Shown piece by piece: positions 21,769 through 33,354 of a stretch of 64,000 nt of DNA. The DNA is from Thamnaconus septentrionalis (taxonomy: Eukaryota > Chordata > Actinopteri > Tetraodontiformes > Monacanthidae), in assembly GCA_009823395.1 (NCBI GenBank), contig CM020501.1:1385361-1449360 (forward strand), given 5' to 3'. The position numbers were made by a program, and so were the translations under genes. The stretch's first letter is position 1, and each line of letters opens with the position of its first letter. Under the pieces are notes generated by a model. That model did not search any database, was not told the origin of the DNA, and was given only the letters and a program-made list of their open reading frames with translations.

Positions 21769-22062
21769 CTTCTTCTTCTGCTTCTTCTTCTTCTTCTTCT
21801 GCTCCTTTTCCTCCTCTTCCTCCTTTTCCTCATCCTCTTTCATCTTCCACTTCTCCTTTTCCTCCTTCTCTTTCTCCTTTTCATACTTCTACTCCTTATA
21901 CTTCCTTATACTTTTATACTTTTTATCCCCTCCTCCTTCTACTTCTCATTTTTCTTCTTCTCATCCTACTACTACTTCTTCCTCTTCTCCTCCTCCTACT
22001 TCTCCTTTTTCTCCTTCTCCGCCTCCTTCTCCTACTTCTTCTCCTTCGTCTTCTTCTCCAAA
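21769..22062. repeat. Long pyrimidine tract, CTT/CTC-rich
   Basis: Nearly 300 bp of CTT, CTC and CTA triplets with strong strand asymmetry. The Leu-, Ser- and Phe-rich frames of up to 148 codons on the + strand arise from it. Confidence 0.9.
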
Positions 22063-22214
22063 ATGTCTCACAGAAGACAAAATAACCTCCACCTGATAAA
22101 ATAAACCCTCTCCCTCCCTCCCCCTCCGCTGGAGCTCCTCCTGGAACACAGAGAAGAAAGCGGCGCTAGACTAACTGGCAGTGAAGGCAATTTGTCGCTG
22201 GAACCCCCCCACCC

Positions 22215-22640
22215 CCCAGCCCCCACTCACTCCCAGCACCGTCCAGATTTCCCATAAGGAATGCGCTCCGGTGTAATTCATCACTGGGTCTCTCGCACGG
22301 CAAAGCGCTTGTTCCGCCGTTTGAAATATGAGCCGGCACCGCCGAGGCGTTTTCACACGCCGCCGCCGCCGCTGCTGAATGGGGGGTATTATTTTGGCGA
22401 GCTCCACGCAAGATCCTCCCGACACCTTTTTTCCGTCTGTTTGCTGCCGCCGCCGCTGCTGCAGCATTCGCAACAACACGCTGTTTATCAAATGTCTGGA
22501 GACGCAGGGCGGCGGCGCACAATAAACATCAAGCGGCGAATTACAAGCTTTGATTTCTGGCACATGGCGGCGCTCCGATAAATAAAGGAGGGGGCGGCGG
22601 AGCGGCACTCCATCACGCTATAATAACATTCCTGGTTATG
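22215..22640. other. Candidate conserved non-coding block
   Basis: About 425 bp of mixed sequence with GCCGCC triplets. Non-repetitive parts include GGTGTAATTCATCAC near 22270, ACAATAAACATCAAGCG near 22519 and CGAATTACAAGC near 22536. It ends with CTATAATAACATTCC. No coding exon is recognisable. Confidence 0.3.
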
Positions 22641-22736
22641 AAGATGGAGGGTTGGTGAGAGCGGTTACCTGCCCGAGAGAGTGAGACTGACTGATGGTGT
22701 TCACGCTGCGGGCGGTTTGGCGGGGAGGGGGGACGT

Positions 22737-22972
22737 CAGATCTTTCAGATTTTTCAGGTGGTCAGATTTTCAGATTTACAGGTGTTCAGATTTTTCAGTT
22801 GTTCAGATTGTCAGGTGTTTTGACTTTTCAAGTGCTCAGATTTCCCAGGTGTTCAGATTTTTCATTAGTTCAGATTGTCGGGTGTTTTGACTTTTCAAGT
22901 GTTGAGATTTTTCAGTGTTGAGATTTTTCAGGTGTTCAGATGATCTTGTGATCAAATTTTCAGGTGTTCATA
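22737..22972. repeat. Minisatellite, ~16-18-bp unit, with higher-order repeat
   Basis: Degenerate units of the form TTTTCAGGTGTTCAGA are tandemly arranged. A longer 34-base segment beginning GTTCAGATTGTC recurs at 22801 and 22868 with one substitution (offset 67). This shows higher-order duplication of about four units. Confidence 0.9.
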
Positions 22973-23073
22973 CATAAAGAACAATGTAGCAGTTTCATGT
23001 GATGCAGTGACTGGGTTTTTGGGCTCTTGCCACTGATTGGCCACTGGTTCTGCTTTTGATCTCAAAGTTTTCA

Positions 23074-23131
23074 TACACACACACACACACACATATATAT
23101 ATACAGTATATATATTTATATATATATATTT
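23074..23131. repeat. (CA)n followed by (TA)n
   Basis: A CA run passes directly into TATATA with interruptions. Confidence 0.93.
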
Positions 23132-23184
23132 GCCAAATTAGGACTCGACCTGGTTTTCTGTGTGGTGTTTCCTCCAGTGTACAA

Positions 23185-23187
<3 letters not shown>

Positions 23188-23235
<48 letters not shown>
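23188..23235. repeat. (CT)n microsatellite
   Basis: A pure CT run of about 48 bp. Confidence 0.96.
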
Positions 23236-23242
<7 letters not shown>

Positions 23243-25577
23243 TACTTTGTCTTCAGACCTCTGCTGCTGTTTGTCCTATTGTGGAATTTTTGTTTCCATA
23301 TTATTTCCAATGTTCTGGGGGTGATAGTCGTCTCTGATGTGTTGGATCTGAATCCTCTTAAACTGGGGTGAACTTTTGCACCCGAGCACAGATGCTCTTC
23401 TCTGAAAGGCGGCTTTTAATTAAATTAAATATGTCAATTTTAGAAGTATATAACATAACCTGGTGTGGTGTTCAAATGGAGGGTCTTATCATCAGGCAGG
23501 TGCTGCTGTCTGTCTGGCTGGACCTTCTGCTGCAGGAATTAGGATCCTGGAGGAGGAGCTTTCAGCAGCATCTCCTCCGCTGAGCCATTTTTCTCTTTAC
23601 ACCGCAAAGTTTAAGGGGCGGCGGCATGGGGGAGGTGGGGTTATGGGGAGGGCAAAGGGTTTGGGGGGGGGGGCGTTTAATGCACAGTAAACAACTAAAG
23701 CACATCAAGTCTTTAAATCCCGACAGCGGTGGTGGTGGCGGGGAAAGGAAGGGGGGCTGGTGGGGGGGAGCGGGATGCTGAGGGAGTGGGTGGGTTGGGG
23801 GAGTACAGGGGGGGAGGTAGAGTCTCTTTCCCACTGGGAGATGACAAATGCCATATGTCCTGAGCACAGCGCCTTGTGTTAATCCTCTGCTGGTCCCGAC
23901 AGACCCACATCCGACTCTGCGACCTCTGCAACCCTCGCTCCCCCCTGTCCCCTCCCTACCCCACTGAATCAGCTCCCACTAACCTCCACCAGGGCGGCTG
24001 GATGGATCCATCCCATCCAGGACCAATGAGACGGACCCCTCCGTTCTGTCCTGCTAGCGACGGTTCAAACTAGTGAGGTTTTAAACTTCAAAACATTTCT
24101 GATGTTTTGTTTTTGTAAAGCTTGTGTTGGTTTTTTTTTTTTTTTTGTCCTTCAGGATCGTAGATGGACGTGTTTCCGTACGAATTTCCTGCATCTTCAA
24201 GCTGTGAGTTGCCAACGAGTTGTCACTCAGTCCTGTCGTCTGGAAAGAGACTTTCTTCTTCTTCTCCATCATCATCTTCTTCTTCTTCATCTTCTTCTGC
24301 TTCTCTTCCTTTCTCCTCGTCAACCAGAACTTTCTGTACCTGCGAGTTGATTTGCTTCCTGTCAAACTGCACTTTATCTGGGAGGCAGAATTACCCCCAT
24401 CCCTCTGATATGAATTCACCCACAAAAACTGATTACGCCGTCGTCTAGTTGCTGTTTTTTTTTTTCTTTAATTCCGCAGGTGAAGCTGCGCGTGTGTAAA
24501 ACGATTGCCGGTGGGTGGAAATGGGGTTAAAGGTCCTGCCCATTAAAAAATACAGCCTTTTTTTGCTATTCAATCATCCTCCACGTGCTCTTTGTCGGAC
24601 GACAAAATGGAATAAATGCAAAATGAGGTGAAAAATTGGTAATTAATCCACCGCCCTGGGTGACTCCCGCTAAGGCATTAGCCCTCCGTTAGCGCCTCCG
24701 TCTGGCTAACATTAAGGTGGGTGGGAGGTGGGAGCGGTGGGAGGGGGCCCTAATTTTGAAAATCTAGCGTGCAGTCAATTTCCCAGGATGCCTCAGGGTG
24801 GCGGGGGGTGGGGTAAAAGGTAGGGGATGATGACAGGGGGGGCTAATTTAGCTGGCCTTATTTACCCCTATGTATCATCCTGGCGGCGCTCCGGCCTGAC
24901 AGCAGCGATGGCGGGATTGAAATTAGACCCGGAGCGTGCGGCGGCGAGTATTTATGGTGGCGTCGCCGGTGTTTGTCTATTCACCGTGTCGCCCGTGTGT
25001 GAGCGTGCTTAGGTGTGTGTGTGTGTGTCACACAACAGAGGCAGGAGGAGGCAGATGAGGTGGGTGGAGGTGGAGGAGGGGAGAAAAACCTGGTGGAAAT
25101 ACATCTTTTTAATAACAGTTGGTGAGGTTAATGCAGCTTACCCAGGTGAGGAGGATGGGTTGAAGGGGTGGGGAGGAGGGGCGAGGCGCTCCCAGCCTGA
25201 CAGGAAGTGGAGACAGACAGAGTTGAAAGCACAGTTTTTACCTCCACGGGCCTCACGGCTGTTTGTTGTACACGGAGAAAGGAGGGATGGAGGGAAGGGG
25301 GAGGAAGAGGAGTGGTGGGGGGTGGAAGACAGAGAGAGAGAGGGAGGGAGGGAGAGAAAAAAATGAAACTCTTAATACTATTGTGCGCCTATAACCATCT
25401 GTCACTGCGAGCAGGGAGATGAGACCGAGATTGGGGGAGATGGGGGGGGGGGGGGGGGGTCGACGGTGTCGGCGATGCCTGGAGGGCAACAACTCCAACA
25501 ACAAAAAACATGAAGAGAGGTGGTGGGTGGGTGGAGGAGGTGGAGGAGGTGGGGTGGTGGCCCAAAAAAAAGGTAGT
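23236..25577. other. Non-coding stretch without recognised genes
   Basis: Contains G-rich sequence (23610-23820), a CTT-rich tract (24245-24310) and a block with GGTAATTAATCC, CTAAGGCATTAGCCC and GGCTAACATTAAGG (24638-24718) that may be regulatory. An 18-base G run lies at 25442-25459. No coding frame is credible. Confidence 0.45.
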
Positions 25578-25857
25578 AGTAGCAGAAGAAGAAGAAGAAC
25601 ATGAAGAAGAAGAAAATGAAGTAGGACATGAAGATGATGAAGAGCATGAGGATGGTGAAGAACATGAAGATGAAGAAGAAGAACATGAAGATGAAGAAGA
25701 AGAACATGTAGATGAAGAAGAAGAAGAAGAACATGTAGATGAAGAAGAAGAACATGTAGATGAAGATGAAGAAGAAGAACATGTAGATGAAGAAGAAGAA
25801 CATGTAGATGAAGAAGAAGAAGAACATGAAGATGAAGAAGAAGAAGGTGAGAAAGCA
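25578..25857. repeat. GAA/GATGAA minisatellite with ACATGTAGATG insertions
   Basis: About 280 bp built from GAA, GAT and CATGTA triplet blocks in register. The recurrent higher unit is GAAGAACATGTAGATGAAGA. Because all units are multiples of three, frames stay open on both strands: acidic Glu/Asp/His/Val on +, and Leu/His/Val or Phe/Ile/Met on -. The largest is 264 codons. No domain, signal or known family is visible, so I treat them as repeat artefacts. Confidence 0.88.
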
Positions 25858-27445
25858 GGCAGAAAATTCTCTCATTCTGAGGCGACCACAGATTACTGGT
25901 GGAACCTGCACCGAGGGGGGGGCAGAGCAGAGGGCAGGGGGTTTGTTGGGGGGCAGCCATGATGATGATGATGATGATGATGATGCTGATTGCGATGGTT
26001 GATGGCAGGTAATGACGCCACTCTTGCGTTCCTTCAAACAAAGTCAAGCGGTGGAGGTGAGGAGGGAGGAGGGAGGGAGGACGGGGGAGGAGGGAGGGAG
26101 GACGGGGGAGGAAGAAGAAGGTGGCGGTGAAAGGAAATGGTCCCCCCCCCGCTCCCGGGATGCCAGCGGCTTAAGGAAAGAGGCATTTGGTGGCTCCTGA
26201 GGCCTCCTGCCATCTCCTCCTCCTCCTCTCCTCAAATCCACCGTGAAGGTTCTTAGACTCCCTATTCAGCCTGGATCTTCCCCCTTTATTGCTTTTTCTT
26301 TTTTTTGGAGAAGACAAACCGCGCGCAGCAAAAAAATAAAAAATAAAAAAAATAAGCCGCCGTCGTCGCCGCTGCTCCCGGGGGCACGGCCGCTCTCTGC
26401 CTTGTATTTGATTTTATTCCCGCTTTCATTCCTTCATACCTTCCTTCCTTCCTTCCTTCCTTCATCATCCTTTAAATTATTATGTACGTGGCGACACAGG
26501 GAAAAGGAAATAGAAAGAAAGAAGGGGAAGCGGTGGCTCAAAAGGCTTCTTAAGGTGCTTTAACATCCTGAGAATTTAGGTGAGGAATGTAGGGGGGCTT
26601 TGGGGATGACGCAAGACGCTAGCAGACTATAATGTTCTTTAAAAGGAGGGTAGAAGAGAAGGATGAATGGAAAAGAGAGAGAGAGAAAGAGCGTTCCCTC
26701 GCTAATTAATTTGCAGCTAAAAGCAGCTGCAGCAGCCGCTGGTGGAGGTGGAATGAAAAGGAAGAACACGGTGTCGTTTCAGGACAAACACTGCTGCTGC
26801 TGCTGCTTTCCCTGTGGGAAAGAGAAAAAATCTGAGGTTTTGAAGGCCCTGACTGTCGGTGACAAACAAAAACACACACTCAGACAAGTCACACAAGAGC
26901 CAGTTAGATTGTGTGATAGAGCAGAGGAGGATCATGGGAACAATGTGATCAAATACAGTGATCATAAATACTGATTTGTGATCAAATAAGTTGTTTTTTT
27001 TTTTTTTAGCAAGGAGTTGGAAAGGGGGCGGGGCCTTTGGAAAAAAAAACAACAACCTGCAAGGTGATTAGAATATCTTCGTGTCCCATTGAATTGAGGC
27101 CTCCTATTGGTTCAGCGCTGGAAGGACAGCAGGGTTTTTTTTTTGTAGCTCGTCGGCACTCCATAGCGGTTGGTTGGTGTGTGTCATCTGACAGGCGTCG
27201 ATCAATAGCTAGCTGGCCCTCCCTCCTCCCTCCATCCCTCCACCCGCCATCCCTCCATCCCTCCATCCCCCTCTCGTGACTCAGGAGTCTCTCCGGTTAA
27301 AACCTGTCCGCTCGGGGACCAGAGCAGCAGGTCTGATGATGTCACCGCTGACATCACTGGCGGCGAGGTCGTTCATAACCCGCCCCCCTTCCTGCCTGGG
27401 GTGGGTGCGGGGCGGGGGGGTTATGCATCACTTCACATGACGGTG
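25858..27445. other. Non-coding stretch without recognised genes
   Basis: Holds a (GAT)n run (25961-25985), a duplicated GGAGGGAGGGAGGACGGGGG unit (about 26060-26115), (CTTC)n at 26438-26462 and a block with three GTGATCA words (26945-26990). No exon is recognised. Confidence 0.45.
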
Positions 27446-27591
27446 ACACACACACACACACACACGCACACAGGACGGGGGGTTGAGTTCAGGTTTCCAT
27501 TTAACGTTGAGAGTCATTTTTTTATTTTCATTATTTTCATTTTTTTTGAAATGTTGCTGAAGTTACCCAGAATGCTCTGCGTTGCATTGCA

Positions 27592-27631
<40 letters not shown>

Positions 27632-27687
27632 GCAGCGGTTGGACAGTTTTGTCTTTAGGAGAGAAGGTCTAAATGATGTTCCCCTCC

Positions 27688-27738
<51 letters not shown>

Positions 27739-27874
27739 GTGCCCGCCCCAGCTGCCCTTCCCACTGCCCTTGTCATACTGGTCCCAGTGCTGCAGGGCTC
27801 TGTGCTGGTTGGACAGCTCGGGTCAAGGTCCCCTCCCCACCCCCACCGATCTGACCGACGGGCTGTCACTTCTG

Positions 27875-27913
<39 letters not shown>

Positions 27914-27980
27914 CATAGTCACACAAACACAACTGTACACACTTTTTTTTTTTTTTACTCCCCCCCACCATGACGAGCTG

Positions 27981-28017
<37 letters not shown>

Positions 28018-28105
28018 CCGGCAAAGAAAAAAAACCATCACGTGCAACGAGAGGGACTCAGTTTGAGATGTGCACACTTGAATAACTCACAGTGCGTGTT
28101 GCCCC

Positions 28106-28137
<32 letters not shown>
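27446..28137. repeat. Cluster of six CA/TG microsatellites
   Basis: CA at 27446-27473, TG at 27594-27628, TG at 27691-27736, CA at 27878-27911, CG/CA at 27981-28016 and CA at 28107-28137. The six arrays lie within 700 bp and switch strand polarity, so they are not simple tandem copies of one segment. Confidence 0.93.
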
Positions 28138-28139
<2 letters not shown>

Positions 28140-28587
28140 GCCAGGCCGCCGCCCTCCTGCTGATTGACAGGGAGCTTTATTGCTGTTAATACTCGCAGCT
28201 GTAGCGGCGGAGCTGCAGCATCCTAATGGGAAATGGACTCATTTCCGAGCGCGATGAGCGGCGGCGGGGCCGGGGCACACGCCCGTATTTGGTTTGGGGG
28301 GGCTGTGGGGGGCGGGCGGTGGCGGCGGGAGGCTTCCGTGTCTGTGACCTCGTCCATCCCCCTGACCACCCACCACCCTTTTGCGGCTGTGATTTGTTGT
28401 TGAAAAGGTAACTGAAACGTGGAAAGTGGAATACATTGCAAACAAAAAAAGTTTGTTTTTTTTGTTGCGTGAAAGGTGGCTAGTGTCGTTTTACTAATTA
28501 GCGTCCATGAGGAGGTGAAAATGTTTTTTTAACTGATAAAACCTGCAGCAGCTACTCTCTGTGTTATCCTGCTGCTATTTTGGATTT
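28138..28587. other. Non-coding stretch, possibly regulatory at its start
   Basis: Positions 28140-28250 contain CTGATTGACAG, CTGTTAATACTCGC and CATCCTAATGGG. They look like unique sequence with homeodomain or TALE-type (TGATTGACAG) sites. The remainder is G-rich and then T-rich. No gene is seen. Confidence 0.35.
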
Positions 28588-28635
28588 TTCTTCTTCTTCT
28601 TCTTCTTCTTCTTCTTCTTCTTCTTCTTCTTCTTC
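28588..28635. repeat. (TTC)n trinucleotide repeat
   Basis: A pure TTC run of about 48 bp. Confidence 0.96.
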
Positions 28636-29045
28636 ATTAAGTCGGCGACGTGTTTTGCCGCAGCTTGGCTCCTCCGCTACCGCTAAAGCTGCTGCTGCGG
28701 CGGCCTCCTCGCGCTAATTAGGTGTCTATATTTCTATATCTCGTTATTGGATTTATTTTACATTGTGCTTAATAGTAAATAGTGTTTGAATTTTAAAACA
28801 CACCTCATGGGTGCAACATAAAGGGGAATTTTTAATCACTTTTTCTCTTTTTTTCCTCCTCCTTTGCTCGCACTAAATGAAAGGAACCGTTTCTCTCTCT
28901 CTCTTTCTCTCGCTCGCCCTTCCTCAATTCTTACCAATGTGTCTTAATGAGTTTGCAGGGTTTTTTTTTTCTTCTTTTTAAGCAGAAACACTCTGGATTG
29001 GAATTTTATATGTATATACAAAAATACACATATAATTTTGTGCGT

Positions 29046-29047
<2 letters not shown>

Positions 29048-29076
<29 letters not shown>
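29048..29076. repeat. (CA)n microsatellite
   Basis: A 29-bp CA run. Confidence 0.95.
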
Positions 29077-29079
<3 letters not shown>

Positions 29080-29544
29080 GCAGAGGCAGATGCCATCTCC
29101 TCCCCATTCGTGGTCACAGCAGGAGTCCAGAGTGAGCGATGGGTGAGGTGGGGTGGAGTGAGGTGGGAGGGGGGGGGGGGTCGGTGATCATCATCATCAT
29201 CATCAGCATCATCATCATGAGGTTGTTGGTGGGAGGCAGAGGGCGAGGTGGCTGTGTAGTTGATGATGGCGCTCGTCTCGTCGTTACCTTGGCAACTCCG
29301 CCCCCCTTTCCCCTCCCTTAACCTCTTTACTTTTTTCCTTTCCATTTTCTATTATATCTGCACTCTTTTTTATTTGATTTCTATTTATTTTGTCATTGCT
29401 CATTGCTGTGGTGGTGGTACTGGTGATGCTAATGTATCTGCGGCGCCTCTACCTGCTGACGGGCGAGGGCGGGGCGAGGCGGGGAGGGGCGAGGTGGGGT
29501 GGGGCGGGGAGTTGGGGGGGACACGTCTCTCGCCGCGCTTCAGC

Positions 29545-29650
29545 CCGGCTTGACAATTAAGACCTGGGCGACTGTAGCCAGGGGTTAATACCGCTCATTA
29601 AAAGAACTAGGTCATTAGTGAAGAATCAAGGCTCTTAAGGCGGCAGGGGA
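29545..29650. other. Candidate conserved non-coding block
   Basis: A repeat-free block containing GACAATTAAGACC, GGGTTAATACCGC, CTCATTAAAAG and GGTCATTAGTG between G-rich and TG-rich neighbours. Its density of TAAT/ATTA cores is high. Conservation is not testable here. Confidence 0.3.
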
Positions 29651-29658
29651 TGTGGGCT

Positions 29659-29690
<32 letters not shown>

Positions 29691-29860
29691 GGAGGGTGGG
29701 GGTGAGGTAGGGTAGGGTTGTGTGTGTGTGTGTGGGGGTGACAGTAAACTCTGCATCTCTGTGAAACACGCAGCCCCCTTACATTAATTAACCTCCCTTT
29801 TTCCTCCTTGTCGGGGTGGGGGGGCCTGTGTGAAGGTGTGTGTGTGTGTGTGTGTGTGTT
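29659..29860. repeat. Three (TG)n arrays in 200 bp
   Basis: TG runs at about 29659-29688, 29720-29733 and 29837-29859 are separated by G-rich and unique sequence. Confidence 0.9.
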
Positions 29861-31254
29861 GGGGAGGGCGGGGGTATCAGAGGGAACTCCCACCCCCTCC
29901 CTCCCCTCCTTGTTATCATATATGCACATGGATGTACACCAATTAATTGAAGGAAGAGGTTTTTTTTGAGGGGGCTCATTTACAGTCCTCCCTGTGGTCG
30001 CTCGGTGTTCCTGCGGCCGACTTGCGTTAGTTTTGCGAGCTGAAGGGTGGGAGGGGCTACCGGTGGGGGATGGGGGGGTCTAATGTCTGCGTGATGAGTA
30101 AAAAGGGTATTAGAATTAAAGGTTGGGCGGGAGGAGGGGGGTGGAATCAGCCTTTGCGTTACCACAGGGGGAAAGAGGCAAATAGAAGCTGCGGAAATGA
30201 AAATAAATAATCTTTGTTGCTAATACCTCCACCTTCAGGAGCTACACCCCCCCCCACACACCCACCGGTAATTTGTTTTGCGGACTTTATGATTGCGAGG
30301 CTGCTGTGCAGGCGCTGCTGTGACCTTCAGCCAGCTCTCCAGCAGCAGAGCCGGCAGTTCCTAGGGGAGGAGGCTAGGGGGCGCTGCTTCTTTTTTACAG
30401 TTTTCATTTTCAAAGCATCTATCAGTTTTTTGTTTGTTTGTTTGATTGTTTGTTTGTTTTTAGCACTCTCACCGTCGTCGGGTCATGTGACCGAGCAAGT
30501 CAGCTTTTCTCAGCCAATGGTCTTTGTTGTCCCCTCCCCCGGGGTCAGAACTTCCTGCTGGTCGTCCAATCAGAAGATCTCCTCCTCCTCCTTCTTCTTC
30601 TGGTTCTCCGTAAGGAAGCTTTCTCGTCACGTTCTTTACTTTTTTCATTGGACAAGATGATTTTTTTTGTTTGCTTGTTTTAAAAGGAAACAGGAAGTAG
30701 GAAGCAGGAGATCCTGGTGATGATCTCCATTGGGTGATCTGATGATGCTCCTCACCTCCTACCTCCAGATCCTCCGGCTCCCGTTCCACCTCATCAGGTC
30801 AATTAATGAGCTTCCTTCCTCCTGGTTCTAAAACCTCCTCTTCCTCCCTCATCTACCTCCTCTTCCTCCCTCACCCACCTCCATCCTCCACCTCCACCAC
30901 CTCCTCCTCTTCCACCTCCTCCTCCTCCTCGACCTTCTCCATCCTCTCTCTCCTCCTTCCTCCTCCTCCTCCTCCAGCGAGGACACCTGATGTGTCTTCC
31001 GTGTTTCTCGTTGACTTCCTGCGGTTCCGTCCGCCGGTGGTTTTTTTTCGATGTCTGTGGACATAAAGTCAGTGTTATGTGAAGAAGAACGAGGAGGAGC
31101 TGAGATAAAATCCACACCAAGAGAGGAGAGGGTCTCACCTCCTTTCTGATTGGAGGACCTTTTGTCTTGTCCTTTGAATGAAAGGTGGCTCAGGAGTGGA
31201 GAAAAAAGGAATTTTCCAGGACGTGGGGGTAGGGGTGATGTGATGGGGCGCGGG
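29861..31254. other. Non-coding stretch without recognised genes
   Basis: Contains C-runs (30247-30255), a TTTG repeat (30428-30461) and a pyrimidine tract of CCTCCTCTTCC units (about 30825-30975). One CTCF-like motif lies at 30371-30384. Open frames are Ser/Pro- or Arg/Gly-rich products of the tract. Confidence 0.45.
30371..30384 (+). promoter_or_regulatory. CTCF-like core
   Basis: AGGCTAGGGGGCGC keeps the AGGGGGCGC core but the 5' flank is poor (11 of 14 positions of CCASYAGRKGGCRS). Confidence 0.2.
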
Positions 31255-31480
31255 GGCGGGTAAATTATCCCTAATTCCAGAGCCGTGTGACAGTGTTTTC
31301 ATCCGCTAATTCCTCAAGCGTCATAATGAGACTGCCGCCGAGCGATGGAGCGATTTGAATTTAAATGATATAATACTTGAGATCGGTCCTAATTCACCCA
31401 TACATATTTAATCTGACACATTATCAGGGGCGCCGCCGCCCGCCGCCGCCATGGTGTCCTGATATGATGTGACAGCCCCG
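31255..31480. other. Candidate conserved non-coding block
   Basis: About 225 bp free of simple repeats except GCC triplets at the end. It contains GGTAAATTATCCCTAATTCC, CCGCTAATTCC, GTCATAATGAG, TTGAATTTAAATGATATAA and TCCTAATTCACC. Its balanced base use and many TAAT cores stand out from the surrounding pyrimidine tracts. Developmental-enhancer identity is inference. Confidence 0.35.
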
Positions 31481-32825
31481 GTCTGGCCGCCGCAGCGGCT
31501 AAGGAAGGGAAGGTGGTGGCGAATCCGCTGAACGCAATCAGCAGCACTTTGTCACTTTGTTGGCTCGAACAATCGGGGAAAAAAAGTTTGATTTCTTTTC
31601 CGATGTTTTTGCACGTCATTTACGCGGGAAGCGCTAATGGGGAACGCTAGCTGGCGAGCGTAGCGAGATCTCTGTCGCCCCCGCTTCCTGTTACGCGTCT
31701 TGGCCGTTTAAGCCTGGAATACTTTTGGTTTTTTTGTTTTTTCTTCTTTCCCGCTGAAGGGCTTCTTGGAAGTTTCTGTCGTGAGAAGTCATCTTCTTTA
31801 CCCACCTCGAAGTCTCCGGGTTCCGTCGATTCGCAGCAAAAAAAAAGCATGACAGCAATGTGGATTTTGTTGAGCTCTGCTAGCAAACCTCGTTAGCTTT
31901 CATTTTTTTAGCTGGCCAAACGACACTGCAGTCAAATTACACCAATGCTTTTCCGAGCCCAGCTGGCCGGAAAGTCATCACCGCCCCTCTGGGTGGGCAA
32001 GGGGGTTGTTCCGTGTTTTCCCACCTGATTCCCACCTCCTGCTGAGCCAGGAGAAAAACCCAACTAGAACGTCGCTACGCTAACGACTCACCGACCTGAG
32101 CCGCTCTCATCTCACCTCACCTCATCGCTTCTCTCTCTCACTCTCGCTGTGTGGCTGGGCGACCGACCGTGGCCCGTAGCCGCGGGAGGATGATGGCGCC
32201 GGCGAAATGGGAGATTTGCTCAATTAACCAATGAGGCGCAGGCAGCTGAGGACGACACCTGTGCAGGCTGGAAGCACCGTTAGCTGCTCGGTAATGCTGT
32301 TTTCGTTGTTGTTATCATGTGTGTGTGTGTGTGTGTTTGTCTTCCAGCTCCTACCTGGTTGCAACCAGCAGCAGCTTTAATTGCTCTTGAGGTGCTAACG
32401 TGCAGCCGGTGCTTTTCCTTTTTGTCTGCCTAGTTTTTTCTTTTTTTCCTTCGCTGCTTTTAACTGTTATGTAAAAAAAAAGACATCCTTGCAGGAAGTC
32501 GGTCGGTCGGCTTGCATTAGCTGTTTCCTGCAAGAGCTTGCGGGAATTTACCTGTTTATATATGTATGTGTGTGTGTGTGTGTGTGTATAGGTAACATCT
32601 GTTTTAACTTTTATCTGTCTGAACACGAGAAAACTAAGTGTATATCTACCAACAAAGACAGAATGAACATTTTCCTCTAATTGGAAATCGTTTTGGAATG
32701 TTCCGATGAAAATAAAAATAGAATATTTCCACAAAGGAATTATTATTGTCCTCTCCAAGTTTTCCTACAGTATAAGAAACACAATAAATATCTTGTGAAG
32801 TTACATATAGATCAGGGTAAAAAAA
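31481..32825. other. Non-coding stretch without recognised genes
   Basis: Unique sequence with GCTAGC/GCTAAC words (31632-31652, 32082-32092). A block at 32195-32290 has GCTCAATTAACCAATGAGG, combining an ATTA core with an inverted CCAAT-like word. There are short TG runs (32320-32336, 32570-32588). No exon is recognised. Confidence 0.45.
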
Positions 32826-32913
32826 AAAAATGCAATTAATTAGCGATTAATCGTGAGTTAACTCAGGACACTATGTGATTAATCGTGATTAGACATTTTA
32901 ATCGACTGACAGA
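32826..32913. mobile_element. Fragment of a DNA-transposon-like repeat (GATTAATCG type)
   Basis: Contains GCGATTAATCGTGAG, GTGATTAATCGTGATTAGAC and TTTTAATCGACTGACAG. This resembles the terminal region of a common vertebrate/fish non-autonomous element whose end reads with ATTAATCGCGATTA and TGACAGCCCT-like words. Only one end is recognisable, and the (TA)n repeat at 32915-32942 abuts it. The family call is from memory of the motif and needs a library search. Confidence 0.5.
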
Positions 32914-32914
32914 A

Positions 32915-32915
32915 C

Positions 32916-32949
<34 letters not shown>

Positions 32950-33001
32950 AAAAAAAATAATATATATATATTTTTTTCCACACATTTATATATATATATA
33001 T
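32915..33001. repeat. (TA)n tracts flanking a T/A-rich centre
   Basis: TATATA runs at 32915-32942 and 32958-33001 lie around a near-palindromic centre (GTGTGTGAAAAAA and TTTTTTCCACAC). Confidence 0.85.
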
Positions 33002-33170
33002 ACATATCTGATGAAACCTCACTGGTGCCTCACTGGTGCCTTTTTTGCTAATTTTCCAAAATTAAAGAGCCACTTTTTGCTCGTCTTGCAACGTGAAGAA
33101 GCGGCCGGTCAGCACCAGCTGCTGCTGATGATGATGTTGCTGGAACAGAACTGATGTGTTTTCATTTTTA

Positions 33171-33203
<33 letters not shown>

Positions 33204-33354
33204 GTCTGAGTGTTTCCCAGCAGCAAGGGGACAGCGATTTACTCTTCACCCCCCCCCCCGTAATTTCATGAAACTCTCCCTGCTGCTGCTCCGCCTCGTC
33301 AGAACCTCCCCGGCTCCTCCATTAAAGCCCCCCGTCCGCCCCCTCCCCCCCGAC

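Noticed and set aside
25253..26047. 264-codon minus-strand frame rich in Leu, His and Val
   Set aside because: It is created by the triplet-register GAA/GATGAA minisatellite. No domain, start context or splice site supports it.
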